A DNA stretch of 64,000 nucleotides, taken from NCBI RefSeq assembly GCF_002251795.1, contig NZ_NOXU01000019.1:43504-107503 (forward strand), given 5' to 3'. This stretch comes from Niveispirillum lacus (GTDB lineage Bacteria; Pseudomonadota; Alphaproteobacteria; Azospirillales; Azospirillaceae). Under the pieces are notes generated by a model that was given only the letters and a program-made list of their open reading frames with translations, was not told the DNA's origin and ran no database searches. Below, one piece after another: positions 50,072 to 58,824 of this stretch (the first letter of the stretch is position 1; the number at the start of each line of letters is the position of its first letter). The translations under genes and the position numbers were made by a program.

Positions 50072-50100
50072 AAGGGGAAGGCGGTTGTCCGCCTCCCCCT
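50072..50100 (-). terminator. Intrinsic terminator of degP
   Basis: A ~9-10-bp GC-rich stem with one bulge lies 30 bp past the degP stop and reads into TTTTCC on the minus strand. Confidence 0.75.
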
Positions 50101-50128
50101 GTTGATTGCTGGCGCTTACAAAAGTTGA

Positions 50129-51601
50129 TCAGCCCATTTCCACGGGGATGGTCAGGAAGGCCGTTGTTTCCCCACGGCGGACCTGGATCAGGGCGTTCTT
50201 GCGGCCGGATTTGGAGGCAGCCTTGACCTGGGTGGCGACCTCCGATGGCTGGGCCACGGGATTATTGTTCACCGACGTGATGACATCGCCAGGACGCAGG
50301 CCTTCCACGCCCTCGCTCACCTCCAGGACAACCACACCGGCGGCATCATCCGGCAGCCGCAGGCGCTGGCGCCACTGGCTGTTCAGGCTGGAGAGTTTCA
50401 GGCCCGCTACTTCCTCGCCATCCTGCTTTTGGGCTTCGGCCTTGGCCAGGCGCTGCTGCGGCTGGCCGGGGGCCTGTTCGACGGTCACCGCCAGGGTCCG
50501 TTCCTTGCCGTCGCGCCACAGGGCCAGATCCAGCTTGGTACCCGGCTTTACCATGCCGACCTGACGGGCCAGGTCGCGCGTATCCTTGATGGGTTTGCCG
50601 CCCGCCGACAGGACCACGTCGCCGGGCTTCAGGCCAGCCTTCTCCGCGGGGCTCTTTGGCTCGACCGCTGCGATCAGGGCGCCACCCTCCTTCGACAGGC
50701 CCAGGCCATCGGCCAGTTCTTTAGTCACGCCCTGCAGGTTTACGCCCAGCCAGCCGCGTTCCACCTTGCCGTCGCGCTTCAGCGCGTCGACCACCGGCTT
50801 GGCCAGGTTGGAAGGGATGGCGAAGCCGATGCCGACAGAGCCGCCATTGGGTGAGAAAATGGCCGTGTTGATGCCAATGACATCGCCGGCCATGTTAAAG
50901 GTCGGACCGCCGGAATTGCCGGAATTGATGGAGGCATCAAGCTGAATATAGTCATCATAGGGGCCCGAGCCGATATCACGCGACCGGGCTGAGACGATGC
51001 CTGCGGTCACCGTTCCGCCCAAGCCGAACGGGTTGCCCACGGCAACGGCCACGTCACCCACCCGCACCTTGTCGCTGTCGGCGAATTTGAGCGCGGGCAG
51101 GGGCTTGTCGGTCTTGACCTTCAATACGGCAAGATCGGTGCGTTCATCCTCGCCCACGATCTCGGCCTCCCGCTCTGTCCCGTCACTGAAGGCAACGGTC
51201 ACCTGATCGGCGTCGGCGATGACATGGCGGTTGGTGACCACATAACCGGCCGTGTCAAACACAAAGCCAGACCCCAGGGCGCGGGCTACCGGTGCCCCCC
51301 TTCCATCGCTGCGGCCCCCCTGACCGGGCAGCCCCGGCATGCCGAAGCGGCGCAGGAATTCTTCCAGTTCGGGGGGGATATTGCCGCGGGCAGCACTGCG
51401 TGTCGGGGTCGTCTGGGCGGCGGTGATGGTCACCACGGCCGGCGACACACGTTCCACAAGATCGGCGACACCACCATTGGCCAGCACCTCGGCCGGGGCC
51501 GCATGGGCGGTTTCGATGGCTGCCGGGGCCAGCAGGGCGGTGCCAGCCAGCAGGGCCATGGCCAGATGGCGGCGGAGAGCCCGGGCATTGGCAAGCGACA
51601 T
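50129..51601 (-). CDS. degP: Do-like (DegP/HtrA) periplasmic serine endoprotease
   Basis: The protein has 490 residues from ATG at 51601 (GGAG 6 bp upstream). A signal peptide (LAMALLAGTALLAPAA) leads to a trypsin-like domain with catalytic His in VVTNRHVIAD, Asp in ERTDLAVLK and Ser in INSGNSGGP. Two PDZ domains follow (WLGVNLQGVTKELADGLGL... and the C-terminal GDVITSVNNNPVAQPSEV). HtrA proteases degrade or refold damaged envelope proteins. It is divergent from an OmpR/EnvZ-type operon; TGACAG-like sites in the shared 547-bp gap suggest direct control. Confidence 0.95.
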   Translation of the reverse strand: MSLANARALRRHLAMALLAGTALLAPAAIETAHAAPAEVLANGGVADLVERVSPAVVTITAAQTTPTRSAARGNIPPELEEFLRRFGMPGLPGQGGRSDGRGAPVARALGSGFVFDTAGYVVTNRHVIADADQVTVAFSDGTEREAEIVGEDERTDLAVLKVKTDKPLPALKFADSDKVRVGDVAVAVGNPFGLGGTVTAGIVSARSRDIGSGPYDDYIQLDASINSGNSGGPTFNMAGDVIGINTAIFSPNGGSVGIGFAIPSNLAKPVVDALKRDGKVERGWLGVNLQGVTKELADGLGLSKEGGALIAAVEPKSPAEKAGLKPGDVVLSAGGKPIKDTRDLARQVGMVKPGTKLDLALWRDGKERTLAVTVEQAPGQPQQRLAKAEAQKQDGEEVAGLKLSSLNSQWRQRLRLPDDAAGVVVLEVSEGVEGLRPGDVITSVNNNPVAQPSEVATQVKAASKSGRKNALIQVRRGETTAFLTIPVEMG

Positions 51602-52148
51602 CCTATTCTCCATTCTTTTTCTCTGACGGACGTGACCGGTGCGGTCCGGCCGCGCCTTCGATGGTTGCAGCCTGACAGGGACCTGCCGACAGGCAACTGA
51701 CAGGCGGATGACAATTCTGTCATCCATGCCGAGCCGTTACGGTGGGGCCGCCCGGGTCGGGTTTCAAGCGCCCGCAGATGAAACTTTGTTCATCTTGCCG
51801 TAAGGGTCCTGTCAGAGGGCCTGTCATAAGGTGCATACATGGATCGACGGGGCACATGCCCCACACCCCCCCCAGCCCCTTCGGTCCATATGAGAGGTCG
51901 GCGGGGACCGCTTCCCCACTCTCCGGTCCCCGCCACCGCCCTCTCGCGACATGAGTACATCTTAGTCTCTCTCGTCCCCTGTGGCCGGGCGGCCCCCACC
52001 GCCCGGCCATATCTTTTTATTGTTGTTTTTGTTGTTCCCTCAGGCGCCGGGCCGGCGGTCGCCGGCCTGCAGCGGCCTTCACCACTGCTTCATTTTGCCT
52101 GAGGTGGTATTTCCAAGCGAACCTGTCCGGGTTTAGGATGCGTGCATC
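51602..52148. other. Divergent regulatory region, degP / two-component operon
   Basis: This 547-bp gene-free region holds promoters for degP (minus) and the response regulator/kinase operon (plus). It contains the TGACAG-like cluster annotated separately. The part from 51840 to 52100 shows no repeats, hairpins with T-runs or coding sequence I can support. Confidence 0.6.
51673..51826. promoter_or_regulatory. Cluster of TGACAG-like sites, candidate response-regulator operator
   Basis: TGACAG-like sites on the plus strand are TGACAG 51673, CGACAG 51687, TGACAG 51698 and TGACAA 51709; the last three are spaced exactly 11 bp. In the reverse orientation CTGTCA occurs at 51717, 51809 and 51821. 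The 51706-51725 segment is also an 8-bp-arm palindrome. Direct repeats one helical turn apart are the usual binding pattern of OmpR/PhoB-type regulators such as the product of the gene at 52149. The groups lie close to degP and between the two divergent genes. Function is inferred. Confidence 0.6.
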
Positions 52149-52832
52149 ATGAAGATCCTTGTCATTGAAGACGACCGCGCCACCGCCGATTACCTAGTCA
52201 AGGGTCTGAAAGAGGCCGGCCATGTGGTTGACCACGCCGATAATGGCCGTGACGGCCTGTTCATGGCGGCCTCCGAACCCTATGATGGCTTGATCGTTGA
52301 CCGTATGTTGCCCGGCCGCGATGGGTTGTCGCTGCTGGAAGTGCTGCGTGCCACAGGCAATGACACGCCGGCCCTGGTCCTGTCAGCGCTGGGCAGTGTG
52401 GATGACCGGGTCAAGGGGTTGCGGGCCGGGGCCGACGATTATCTGACCAAGCCATTTGCCTTTGCCGAACTGCTGGCCCGGCTGGAGGTCATGCAGCGCC
52501 GTGCCCGGGGCGGTGGTTCGGCGCCGGTCACCAGGCTGCAGATTGCCGATCTGGAGATGGACCTGCTGGCCCGTAGCGTCAAACGCGCCGGCAAGCCGGT
52601 GGACCTGCTGCCGCGTGAGTTCCAATTGCTGGAATATCTGATCCGCAATGCCGGCAACGTGGTCACCCGCACCATGCTGCTGGAAAATGTCTGGGACTAT
52701 CATTTCGATCCACAGACCAATGTCATCGATGTGCATATTGCCCGCCTGCGCCAGAAGATCGACAAGGATCATCCGGTGGCCCTGATCCACACGGTACGCG
52801 GGGCGGGCTATGTCATCCGTGAGCCGGCTTAA
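52149..52832 (+). CDS. OmpR/PhoB-family response regulator
   Basis: The 227-residue regulator has a receiver domain with EDD at residues 7-9, phosphoacceptor Asp51 in LIVDRMLPGRDG and Lys in DYLTKPFAF near 100. The winged-helix C-terminus has LLPREFQLLEYLIRNAGNVV, the recognition helix NVIDVHIARLRQKIDKDH and IHTVRGAGYVI. The sensor kinase gene starts 23 bp before its stop. It is divergent from degP and probably senses envelope stress through the kinase (inference). Confidence 0.95.
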   Translation: MKILVIEDDRATADYLVKGLKEAGHVVDHADNGRDGLFMAASEPYDGLIVDRMLPGRDGLSLLEVLRATGNDTPALVLSALGSVDDRVKGLRAGADDYLTKPFAFAELLARLEVMQRRARGGGSAPVTRLQIADLEMDLLARSVKRAGKPVDLLPREFQLLEYLIRNAGNVVTRTMLLENVWDYHFDPQTNVIDVHIARLRQKIDKDHPVALIHTVRGAGYVIREPA

Positions 52833-54204
52833 CTTTAACTTCCTGCGTACCACCAGCTTTCGGCTGGCGGCCTTTCATCTGGGCCTGTTCACCTTGTCGG
52901 TGATGGTGGTCCTGGCGGTCGTCTATTGGTTCACCGCCGGCTTCATCAACCGCCATACGGAAGAAACCGTGCTGCGGGAGGTGGAGGAACTGACCGCCGT
53001 ACTGAATGAGCGGGGGCGGATCAGCCTGTTGCGGGTGATTTCGGAGCGGGCCTCAGACAGCCGCACCGACATGATCTATGCCCTGACCACACCAGGACGC
53101 GATGTCATCGCCGGCAATCTGGCCAATTGGCCGTCCGGCGATCTGGGGTCGGGCTGGGTGGAATTTGAGATCAAATCACGCCAGGAGCCAGGGCGAAAAC
53201 GCCAGGCGGTGGCGGTCATCCTGCCCATTGATGGCATCGGCTGGTTGCTGGTTGGGCATGACATGACCGACCGTTATCTGCTGCGCGGCCAATTGTTGAC
53301 GGGCCTTATCTGGGCTGTGTCCCTGGCCTTTGCGGTTGGCATGGTCGGGGCCGTCTATATGAGCCGGCGGGTGGCGGAGCGGATCGAGAGCATCAATCGA
53401 ACCATCGACCGGATCACGGCTGGTTCCTTTGCCGACCGGATGCAGGTTACCGGGTCGGGGGACGAGATCGACCGGTTGGTGACCAAACTGAACCGTATGC
53501 TGGACGAGATCGGCCGCCTGATGCTGGGCATGCGGCAGGTCACCGACAATGTCGCCCATGATCTGCGCACCCCCCTGTCGCGTCTGCGTGCCCGGCTGGA
53601 ACTGGCGCAACTGGATGAAACCCTGTCGGAGGTGCAGTTCACCACCCTGGAACAGGCCATCGCCGAGATTGACCGGCTGCTGGGCGTGTTCAACGCCATC
53701 CTGACCATTGCGGCGGCAGAAACCGGCCGGGCGCGCACCGATTTTGAACCGGTGGATCTGGCGGCCCTGGCCGCAGAAGTGGCGGAACTGTACACCCCGC
53801 TGGCCGAGGAGCGCGGCCTGTCCATGGATGTGCATGCCGGCAGCCCGGTGACCGTGCGCGGCAGTCGCCAGCTTCTGGCCCAGTTGATCAGCAATCTGAT
53901 CGAAAATGCAGTCAAATACTCCCCAGCACACGGGCATGTGACGGTGGCGGCGGGGACCGAGGCCGGCCGGCCCTTCCTGTCGGTGTCCGACCAGGGACCG
54001 GGCATTCCCGCCGACAGTCGTGACAAGGTGCTGGAACGGTTCGTGCGACTGGAGGCCCATCGCGGTACGCCTGGCCATGGGCTGGGTCTGTCGCTGGTCG
54101 CCGCCGTGGCCCGGCTGCATGACGCCACCCTGTCCCTGTCCGATGCTCGCCCTGGGGTGGACATGCCCGGCTTGACAGTTGGTCTGCGGTTCTCGGGATC
54201 ATAG
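52810..54204 (+). CDS. EnvZ/CpxA-type sensor histidine kinase
   Basis: The 464-residue inner-membrane kinase has TM1 around residues 18-42, a periplasmic sensor of ~115 residues, TM2 around 158-180 and HAMP to about 232. HisKA carries NVAHDLRTPLSRLRAR (His near 247). HATPase carries LISNLIENAVKYS, DQGPGIP and GHGLGLSLVAAV. The start (ATG 52810) overlaps the regulator gene by 23 bp; GTG 52819 is an alternative. The cognate regulator is immediately upstream. The divergent degP suggests an envelope-stress role. Confidence 0.94.
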   Translation: MSSVSRLNFNFLRTTSFRLAAFHLGLFTLSVMVVLAVVYWFTAGFINRHTEETVLREVEELTAVLNERGRISLLRVISERASDSRTDMIYALTTPGRDVIAGNLANWPSGDLGSGWVEFEIKSRQEPGRKRQAVAVILPIDGIGWLLVGHDMTDRYLLRGQLLTGLIWAVSLAFAVGMVGAVYMSRRVAERIESINRTIDRITAGSFADRMQVTGSGDEIDRLVTKLNRMLDEIGRLMLGMRQVTDNVAHDLRTPLSRLRARLELAQLDETLSEVQFTTLEQAIAEIDRLLGVFNAILTIAAAETGRARTDFEPVDLAALAAEVAELYTPLAEERGLSMDVHAGSPVTVRGSRQLLAQLISNLIENAVKYSPAHGHVTVAAGTEAGRPFLSVSDQGPGIPADSRDKVLERFVRLEAHRGTPGHGLGLSLVAAVARLHDATLSLSDARPGVDMPGLTVGLRFSGS

Positions 54205-54324
54205 GATTTCTGTTGACATACACCAGATAATAATCCTATATCTGATCTCACCAAGGCCCGAATAGTGTCCTGACCCGCCGGGTGGCACCGGGCCTGGTGC
54301 ATCGTCCCCCTCCCATGGCCTGAC

Positions 54325-54382
54325 AGAGGCCCCGCATCGGTAACCGCTGTTCCCAGCGGCCGATTGGCGGGGCCTCTGATTT
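54325..54382 (+). terminator. Branched strong terminator between the kinase operon and the capsid operon
   Basis: An 11-bp outer stem (54325-54335 with 54367-54377) encloses a 5-bp stem (54336-54340 with 54360-54364) and a 6-bp inner hairpin (54343-54348 with 54353-54358). It is followed by GATTTTT. It ends 91 bp before the capsid start, so the phage-like operon needs its own promoter downstream or regulated readthrough. Confidence 0.85.
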
Positions 54383-54472
54383 TTGGCCATCCCCCCATCG
54401 CTGCCCGACATGCGGCCGGACCCGTTCTGGCAACCGCGACGGCTGCCACCATGACAGGAATGAGGTCCCAGG

Positions 54473-55291
54473 ATGTCCACCGACATCGAGAAATCGTTCG
54501 TGAAGCAGTATGAGCGCGAGGTGCATGAGGCCTATCAGCGCCTGGGCTCCAAACTGCGCGCTACCGTGCGTTCCAAGAATAATGTGAAGGGTGCCACCAC
54601 CGTCTTTCAGAAGGTCGGCAAGGGTGTCGCCAGCACCAAGTCGCGCCATGGCAATGTCCCGGTGATGAACCTGGACCATGGCACCGTCGACTGCACGCTG
54701 GCGGACTATTATGCCGGTGACTGGGTCGATAAGCTGGATGAGCTGAAGACCAACATCGATGAACGCAGTGTCATTGCCAATGCTGGTGCCTATGCGCTGG
54801 GCCGCAAGACCGATGAGTTGATCATCGGCCGCCTGGATGCCGGAGCGCGTTTCGCCGGTGCTGACACGGACGGCCTGACCAAGGATAAGGTCCTGGCGGC
54901 ATTTGAGATGCTGGGAGCTGCCGATGTGCCCGATGATGGCCAGCGTTATGCCGTCGTCGGCTGGAAACAATGGAGCCAGTTGCTGGGCATCGAGGAGTTT
55001 GCCAATGCCGACTATGTCGGTGACGGCGAGCTGCCCTGGCGCGGGACACAGGCCAAGCGCTGGCTGGGTACGCTGTGGATGCCGCACTCGGGCCTGACGA
55101 TTGCCGCCGGCAATGTTCGCCTGTGTCACTGGTACCATAAGACCGCCGTCGGCCATGCCAGCGGTGCTGATGTGACCAGCGACATCACCTGGCATGGCGA
55201 CCGTGCCGCCCATTTCGTCAACAACATGATGTCGCAGGGCGCAGCCCTGATCGATGCCACCGGCGTCGTCACCCTGCGCTGCAAGGAGTAA
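54473..55291 (+). CDS. Podovirus-type major capsid protein
   Basis: The 272-residue protein opens MSTDIEKSFVKQYEREVHEA and contains VFQKVGKGVASTKSRHGNVP, LADYYAGDWVDKLDELKTNI and ANAGAYALGRKTDELIIGRL. I recognise these from capsid proteins of T7-like podoviruses and related alphaproteobacterial prophages (Phage_capsid_2-type). It would form the icosahedral shell (HK97-like fold, by family). Length is compact but in range. It begins the eight-gene phage-like operon 91 bp after a strong terminator; no portal or scaffold gene lies upstream. Confidence 0.86.
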   Translation: MSTDIEKSFVKQYEREVHEAYQRLGSKLRATVRSKNNVKGATTVFQKVGKGVASTKSRHGNVPVMNLDHGTVDCTLADYYAGDWVDKLDELKTNIDERSVIANAGAYALGRKTDELIIGRLDAGARFAGADTDGLTKDKVLAAFEMLGAADVPDDGQRYAVVGWKQWSQLLGIEEFANADYVGDGELPWRGTQAKRWLGTLWMPHSGLTIAAGNVRLCHWYHKTAVGHASGADVTSDITWHGDRAAHFVNNMMSQGAALIDATGVVTLRCKE

Positions 55292-55296
55292 CCGTC

Positions 55297-55566
55297 ATGG
55301 CCTATCTGTCGCGGGACCTGTCGGTCCTGGCCTATGCCAATGGCTTCACGCTTTGGCATTACACAACGCCTGATGCCCATACGGCGGTGCGGACCACCGG
55401 CTATTTCAACGCTGCCAGCCACATGCTGCGCCTGGGCGACATGATCCTGGCCAATACCGGTGTCGGCAGCACCCCGGTGGCCGGCATTCTTCTGGTCAAT
55501 GCCAATAGCGGTGGCGTGATCGACACCGCCGACCTGACCCAGGTGGGGACGGCGGACACGGATTGA
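55297..55566 (+). CDS. Small phage structural-region protein
   Basis: The 89-residue protein opens MAYLSRDLSVLAYANGFTLW and contains GYFNAASHMLRLGDMILAN and ILLVNANSGGVIDTADLTQV. The same short protein type commonly follows the capsid gene in related prophages, where it is annotated hypothetical; head decoration or assembly is possible but unproven. It lies 5 bp after the capsid stop. A 121-bp inverted-repeat element begins 22 bp beyond its own stop. Confidence 0.78.
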   Translation: MAYLSRDLSVLAYANGFTLWHYTTPDAHTAVRTTGYFNAASHMLRLGDMILANTGVGSTPVAGILLVNANSGGVIDTADLTQVGTADTD

Positions 55567-55588
55567 TCCACCCGCCCGCTTTGTTCTT

Positions 55589-55709
55589 CGTCATCCCGGC
55601 GCAGGCCGGGACCCCGGGGCCCAGAGCCCGACCCAACAGCAGCGGTCAGCAACGCTGCGTAGACCGTTGTTCCTGTGGCCCCGATGTCCCGGCCTGCGCC
55701 GGGATGACG
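55589..55709. repeat. Palindromic element with perfect 24-bp inverted repeats
   Basis: The arms 55589-55612 and 55686-55709 are perfect reverse complements of 24 bp, with GC-rich inner partial pairing (GGGGCC/GGCCCC and others) over a ~73-bp middle. The arm core (GTCATCCCGGCGCAGGCCGG) and the translated frame with VIPAQAG and PACAGMTG match the widespread dispersed palindromic repeats found between genes in proteobacteria. It sits between the 89-residue gene and tail tubular protein A. It is not transposase-bearing and is probably a REP/MITE-like insertion. Confidence 0.88.
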
Positions 55710-55751
55710 GGAGAGGGGCGGGAAAGCGGGCAGTCCAATGGAGTTCCCCCC

Positions 55752-56324
55752 ATGGCTTATTCTGCTGTCGGTCTGTGTGCCCGTGCGCTTTTGAAAATCG
55801 GGGCCAATCCAATCACGTCGTTCCAGGACGGCACCGCCGAAGCGGAACTGGCCGCGGCCCTTTATGCCCCCACCCGTGACGCCCTGCTGGCCGCCCATGG
55901 CTGGAGCTTTGCTACACGACAGGTCCCGCTGGTCCGCCGTGCCGATCCCCCGCCCGCCGATTTTGCCCATGGTTTCGCCCTGCCCGATGATTTCCTGCGG
56001 GCCCTGTCCCTGGGAAGCGGCGGGCGGGGGCGGGGCTTGGCATACCGTATTCAAGGCCGCGACGTGCTGGCCGATGCCGATGCGGTGACCCTGACCTATG
56101 TTGCCCGCGTTGCAGAGGGCAGTTTCCCCGCCTTTTTTGATGCGGCCCTGATCGCCCGGCTGGCGGCAGAATTCTGTGTGCCGCTGACGGAGAACAATTC
56201 GCGGGCTGAAACCCTGCTGAAAAGTGCCGAGACGGATTTCCGTCGCGCCCGTCTGACCGATGCGTCGCAGGACAGCCAGGAGGGGTTCAGCGATTTCACC
56301 CTGATCGAGGCCCGCCTGTCATGA
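55752..56324 (+). CDS. Tail tubular protein A-like (T7 gp11-like)
   Basis: The protein has 190 residues from ATG at 55752 (T7 gp11 has 196); a longer frame upstream is only the translated inverted-repeat element. It opens MAYSAVGLCARALLKIGANP and has LYAPTRDALLAAHGWSFATR and FFDAALIARLAAEFCVPLTE, matching the adaptor/tubular A family that forms the ring between portal and nozzle in short-tailed phages. Its stop overlaps the tubular protein B start by 4 bp (ATGA). Confidence 0.82.
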   Translation: MAYSAVGLCARALLKIGANPITSFQDGTAEAELAAALYAPTRDALLAAHGWSFATRQVPLVRRADPPPADFAHGFALPDDFLRALSLGSGGRGRGLAYRIQGRDVLADADAVTLTYVARVAEGSFPAFFDAALIARLAAEFCVPLTENNSRAETLLKSAETDFRRARLTDASQDSQEGFSDFTLIEARLS

Positions 56325-58216
56325 CCCGTCTGAAAACCGTCAAGACCAGCTTCACCGGCGGCTGTGTCAGTCCCGACCTGTTGGGAAGGGGCGACCTGGC
56401 CGCCTTTGAGAATGGGGCGCTGACCCTCACCAATGTTCTGATTGAACCCACGGGCGGCATCACGCGCCGACCTGGTACCGGCTTCATTGCCCATGTACCG
56501 GGGCCAGGTCGTCTGATCCCGTTCACCTTCAACACGGAACAGACCTATCTGCTGGTCTTCACCGACCTGCAGGTTTCCGTGTTCGGCGATGATCGGGTGC
56601 AGGCCATACTGCCGTCGCCCTGGACCCAGGAACAGCTCTCCAACCTGACCTGGGCACAAAGTGGCGATGTGTTGCTGGTCTGTCATCCCGATCGTGAGCC
56701 CCGCCGTATCAGCCGTGTCGGTCCCGGCCTGTGGAATGTTGAACCTTGGGTTTTCGCCGAGGAGGAGGGGCGGCCGCGGATTCCATTTTTCCGCTTTGCC
56801 GATCCCGCCATCACCCTGACCCCGTCGGGTATGACGGGCCGTATCAGGCTGCGGGCGTCGGCGCCGCTGTTCACACCCGGCCATGAGGGCGCCCCTTTTC
56901 GTATCCACCGCAAGCCAGGGCGCATCGCTGCGGTGCGGTCGGGCACAGAGGCCGAGATCGATCTGGCCGACACCCTACCCCACACCAACCCCACGGCCGA
57001 TTGGGATGAGGCGGCGTTCAGCCCGCAGCGAGGCTGGCCCCTGTCGGTGGCCTTCCATCAGGACAGGTTGGTCATTGGCGGCTCGCGCGACCTGCCCAAC
57101 CGGCTCTGGCTGTCGAAATCGGGCGATCTGTTCAATTTCGACCTTGGCGAGGGAGAGGATGACAGTGCCATCGAATTCGCCATCCTGTCGGATGAGGTGA
57201 ACCCCATCCGTGCCGTCCATTCTGGACGGCATTTGCAGGTCTTCACCACTGGTGGGGAATGGGCCGTGACTGGCGTTCCCCTGACCCCCACCGCCATCCG
57301 TCTGGATCGGCAGACCCGCATCGGCAGTGTCGCCACCCGCAACATCCCGCCGCAGGAGATTGATGGCGGCACCCTTTTTGCTGCCGGCGACGGGTCGATC
57401 CGTGATTTTTTGTGGACCGATCTGGAGCAATCCTACTCCGCGGCCGATCTCACCCTGACCACACGCCCCATTCTGCCCGGTACAGTGGATCTGGAATATG
57501 ATCGCCGCCGCCGTCTGTTGCTGGCAGTGCAGGCGGATGGAACGTTGGCGGTGCTGACGCTTTACCGCAATGAACAGATTCGCGCCTGGGTGCGGCTGGT
57601 CACGGCCGGCCGCGTGCTTTCTACAGCCCAGGTCGGCGCCCATCTCTACTGGCTGGTGGACCGCGATGGCCGCGTGTCCGTGGAGGTGTGGGATGACGCG
57701 CTGCATGTCGATGCCGGGCTGGCCGGGTCAGTGGATCACCCGACCGCCCGTTGGACTGGTCTGCACCATCTGGACGGTCGGCCGGTGGCGGTCCTGGCCG
57801 ATGGAGCCGTCACGACCGTTGAGCCCGTCATCGCAGGCCGTCTTCGATTGCCGATACCGGCCAGACAGGTCCAGGCGGGTCTGGCCTTTACCCATGAGAT
57901 TGAACCCATGCCGCCCAACCTGCTGGCGGCGGAGGGACAGGGACGGCGTGCGCGTCTGCTGGCGGTAACCTTCCGGTTGAAGGATACGCCCGCGCTGCGC
58001 GCCGACCTGGGGCGGGGGCCGGTGGAAGTGCCGCTGCGGCGCGCCACCGGCCCGGCGCTGGCCATGGCGCCTGCCCCCGGCTTTACCGGCGACCGGCGAC
58101 TGACGGCGACCGGTTGGCAGACCAGCCGTGCTGGCCCGCCCTGGCGCATCGCCGAGGAGAGGCCGCTGCCGTTCACGCTGCTGTCCGTAACCCACGAAAT
58201 GAAGGTGAATGACTGA
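56321..58216 (+). CDS. Tail tubular protein B-like nozzle protein (T7 gp12-like)
   Basis: The 631-residue, beta-rich protein opens TSFTGGCVSPDLLGRGDLAA, followed by NVLIEPTGGITRRPGTGFIA, the typical start of T7 gp12-like nozzle proteins. Central FHQDRLVIGGSRDLPNRLWL and VFTTGGEWAV-like segments are repeated propeller-blade features. T7 gp12 has 794 residues, so this is shorter but appears complete. It would form the distal tail tube. It overlaps both neighbours (ATGA upstream, TGATG downstream), indicating tight translational coupling. Confidence 0.84.
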   Translation: MTRLKTVKTSFTGGCVSPDLLGRGDLAAFENGALTLTNVLIEPTGGITRRPGTGFIAHVPGPGRLIPFTFNTEQTYLLVFTDLQVSVFGDDRVQAILPSPWTQEQLSNLTWAQSGDVLLVCHPDREPRRISRVGPGLWNVEPWVFAEEEGRPRIPFFRFADPAITLTPSGMTGRIRLRASAPLFTPGHEGAPFRIHRKPGRIAAVRSGTEAEIDLADTLPHTNPTADWDEAAFSPQRGWPLSVAFHQDRLVIGGSRDLPNRLWLSKSGDLFNFDLGEGEDDSAIEFAILSDEVNPIRAVHSGRHLQVFTTGGEWAVTGVPLTPTAIRLDRQTRIGSVATRNIPPQEIDGGTLFAAGDGSIRDFLWTDLEQSYSAADLTLTTRPILPGTVDLEYDRRRRLLLAVQADGTLAVLTLYRNEQIRAWVRLVTAGRVLSTAQVGAHLYWLVDRDGRVSVEVWDDALHVDAGLAGSVDHPTARWTGLHHLDGRPVAVLADGAVTTVEPVIAGRLRLPIPARQVQAGLAFTHEIEPMPPNLLAAEGQGRRARLLAVTFRLKDTPALRADLGRGPVEVPLRRATGPALAMAPAPGFTGDRRLTATGWQTSRAGPPWRIAEERPLPFTLLSVTHEMKVND

Positions 58217-58773
58217 TGGGCGGGATCACGACACCGGCGCTGATGGTGCTGAGCCATTCCGCACCCGGCAGTTCCTATATCAAGGCGGCGACCGGACTGG
58301 TGAATACCACCCGGCAGGCCAAGGACCTGCTGGGCATCACCAAATCCCGGCGCAAGAAACAGGAGCGCCGCCTGCTGGAAGCTGAACAGGCCGCTGACAG
58401 CGCCGACCTGACGGCCCGGCAGGCGGCAGACCTGGATGACCTGCAACGCCGCAATGCCAGCAGTGCTGCGCGTATCCAGGCTGAAAGCGAAAGGGTCCAA
58501 GTCCGTAGCCGCCGCGCTTTGCGCCAGGAAACGGGCAGCCTGCGGGCAGCCTTGGGCGCGCAGGGTATCAGCACTGCGGACGGGTCCGGCGAGGCCGTGA
58601 TCCTGGGTCGGGAAAGGGCTGCCGCCGAGGAGCAGGAAAATGCCATCCGCTTGGATGCGTTGAAGCTGGCCGCTCTCAGTGATGATGAAGAGGCGCTGAA
58701 ACGCCGCAACCTGCTGGATCTGACCCGCCAGCAGGAACGCCAGCGCCTGGAGCGCTTAGCGCGGGGGCTGTGA
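58216..58773 (+). CDS. Coiled-coil internal-virion-like protein
   Basis: The 185-residue protein has a short glycine/serine-rich N-terminus and then ~140 residues of strongly charged helix (KSRRKKQERRLLEAEQAADS, RQAADLDDLQRRN, RQQERQRLERLARG) predicted as coiled coil. The motif SLRAALGAQGISTADGSG in the middle occurs in internal virion proteins of T7-like phages (gp14 class, 196 residues in T7). Size, position after the nozzle gene and 1-bp start/stop overlap fit that role, but the assignment is moderate because coiled coils mimic one another. Confidence 0.7.
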   Translation: MGGITTPALMVLSHSAPGSSYIKAATGLVNTTRQAKDLLGITKSRRKKQERRLLEAEQAADSADLTARQAADLDDLQRRNASSAARIQAESERVQVRSRRALRQETGSLRAALGAQGISTADGSGEAVILGRERAAAEEQENAIRLDALKLAALSDDEEALKRRNLLDLTRQQERQRLERLARGL

Positions 58774-58824
58774 TCTGCCCCTTGCCCCGGACCAATCGGT
58801 CGACCTTCAAGCCATGAGGCTCCC

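Noticed and set aside
55563..55751. N-terminal extension of tail tubular protein A
   Set aside because: The extra residues are only the translation of the inverted-repeat element; the gp11-like sequence begins at 55752.
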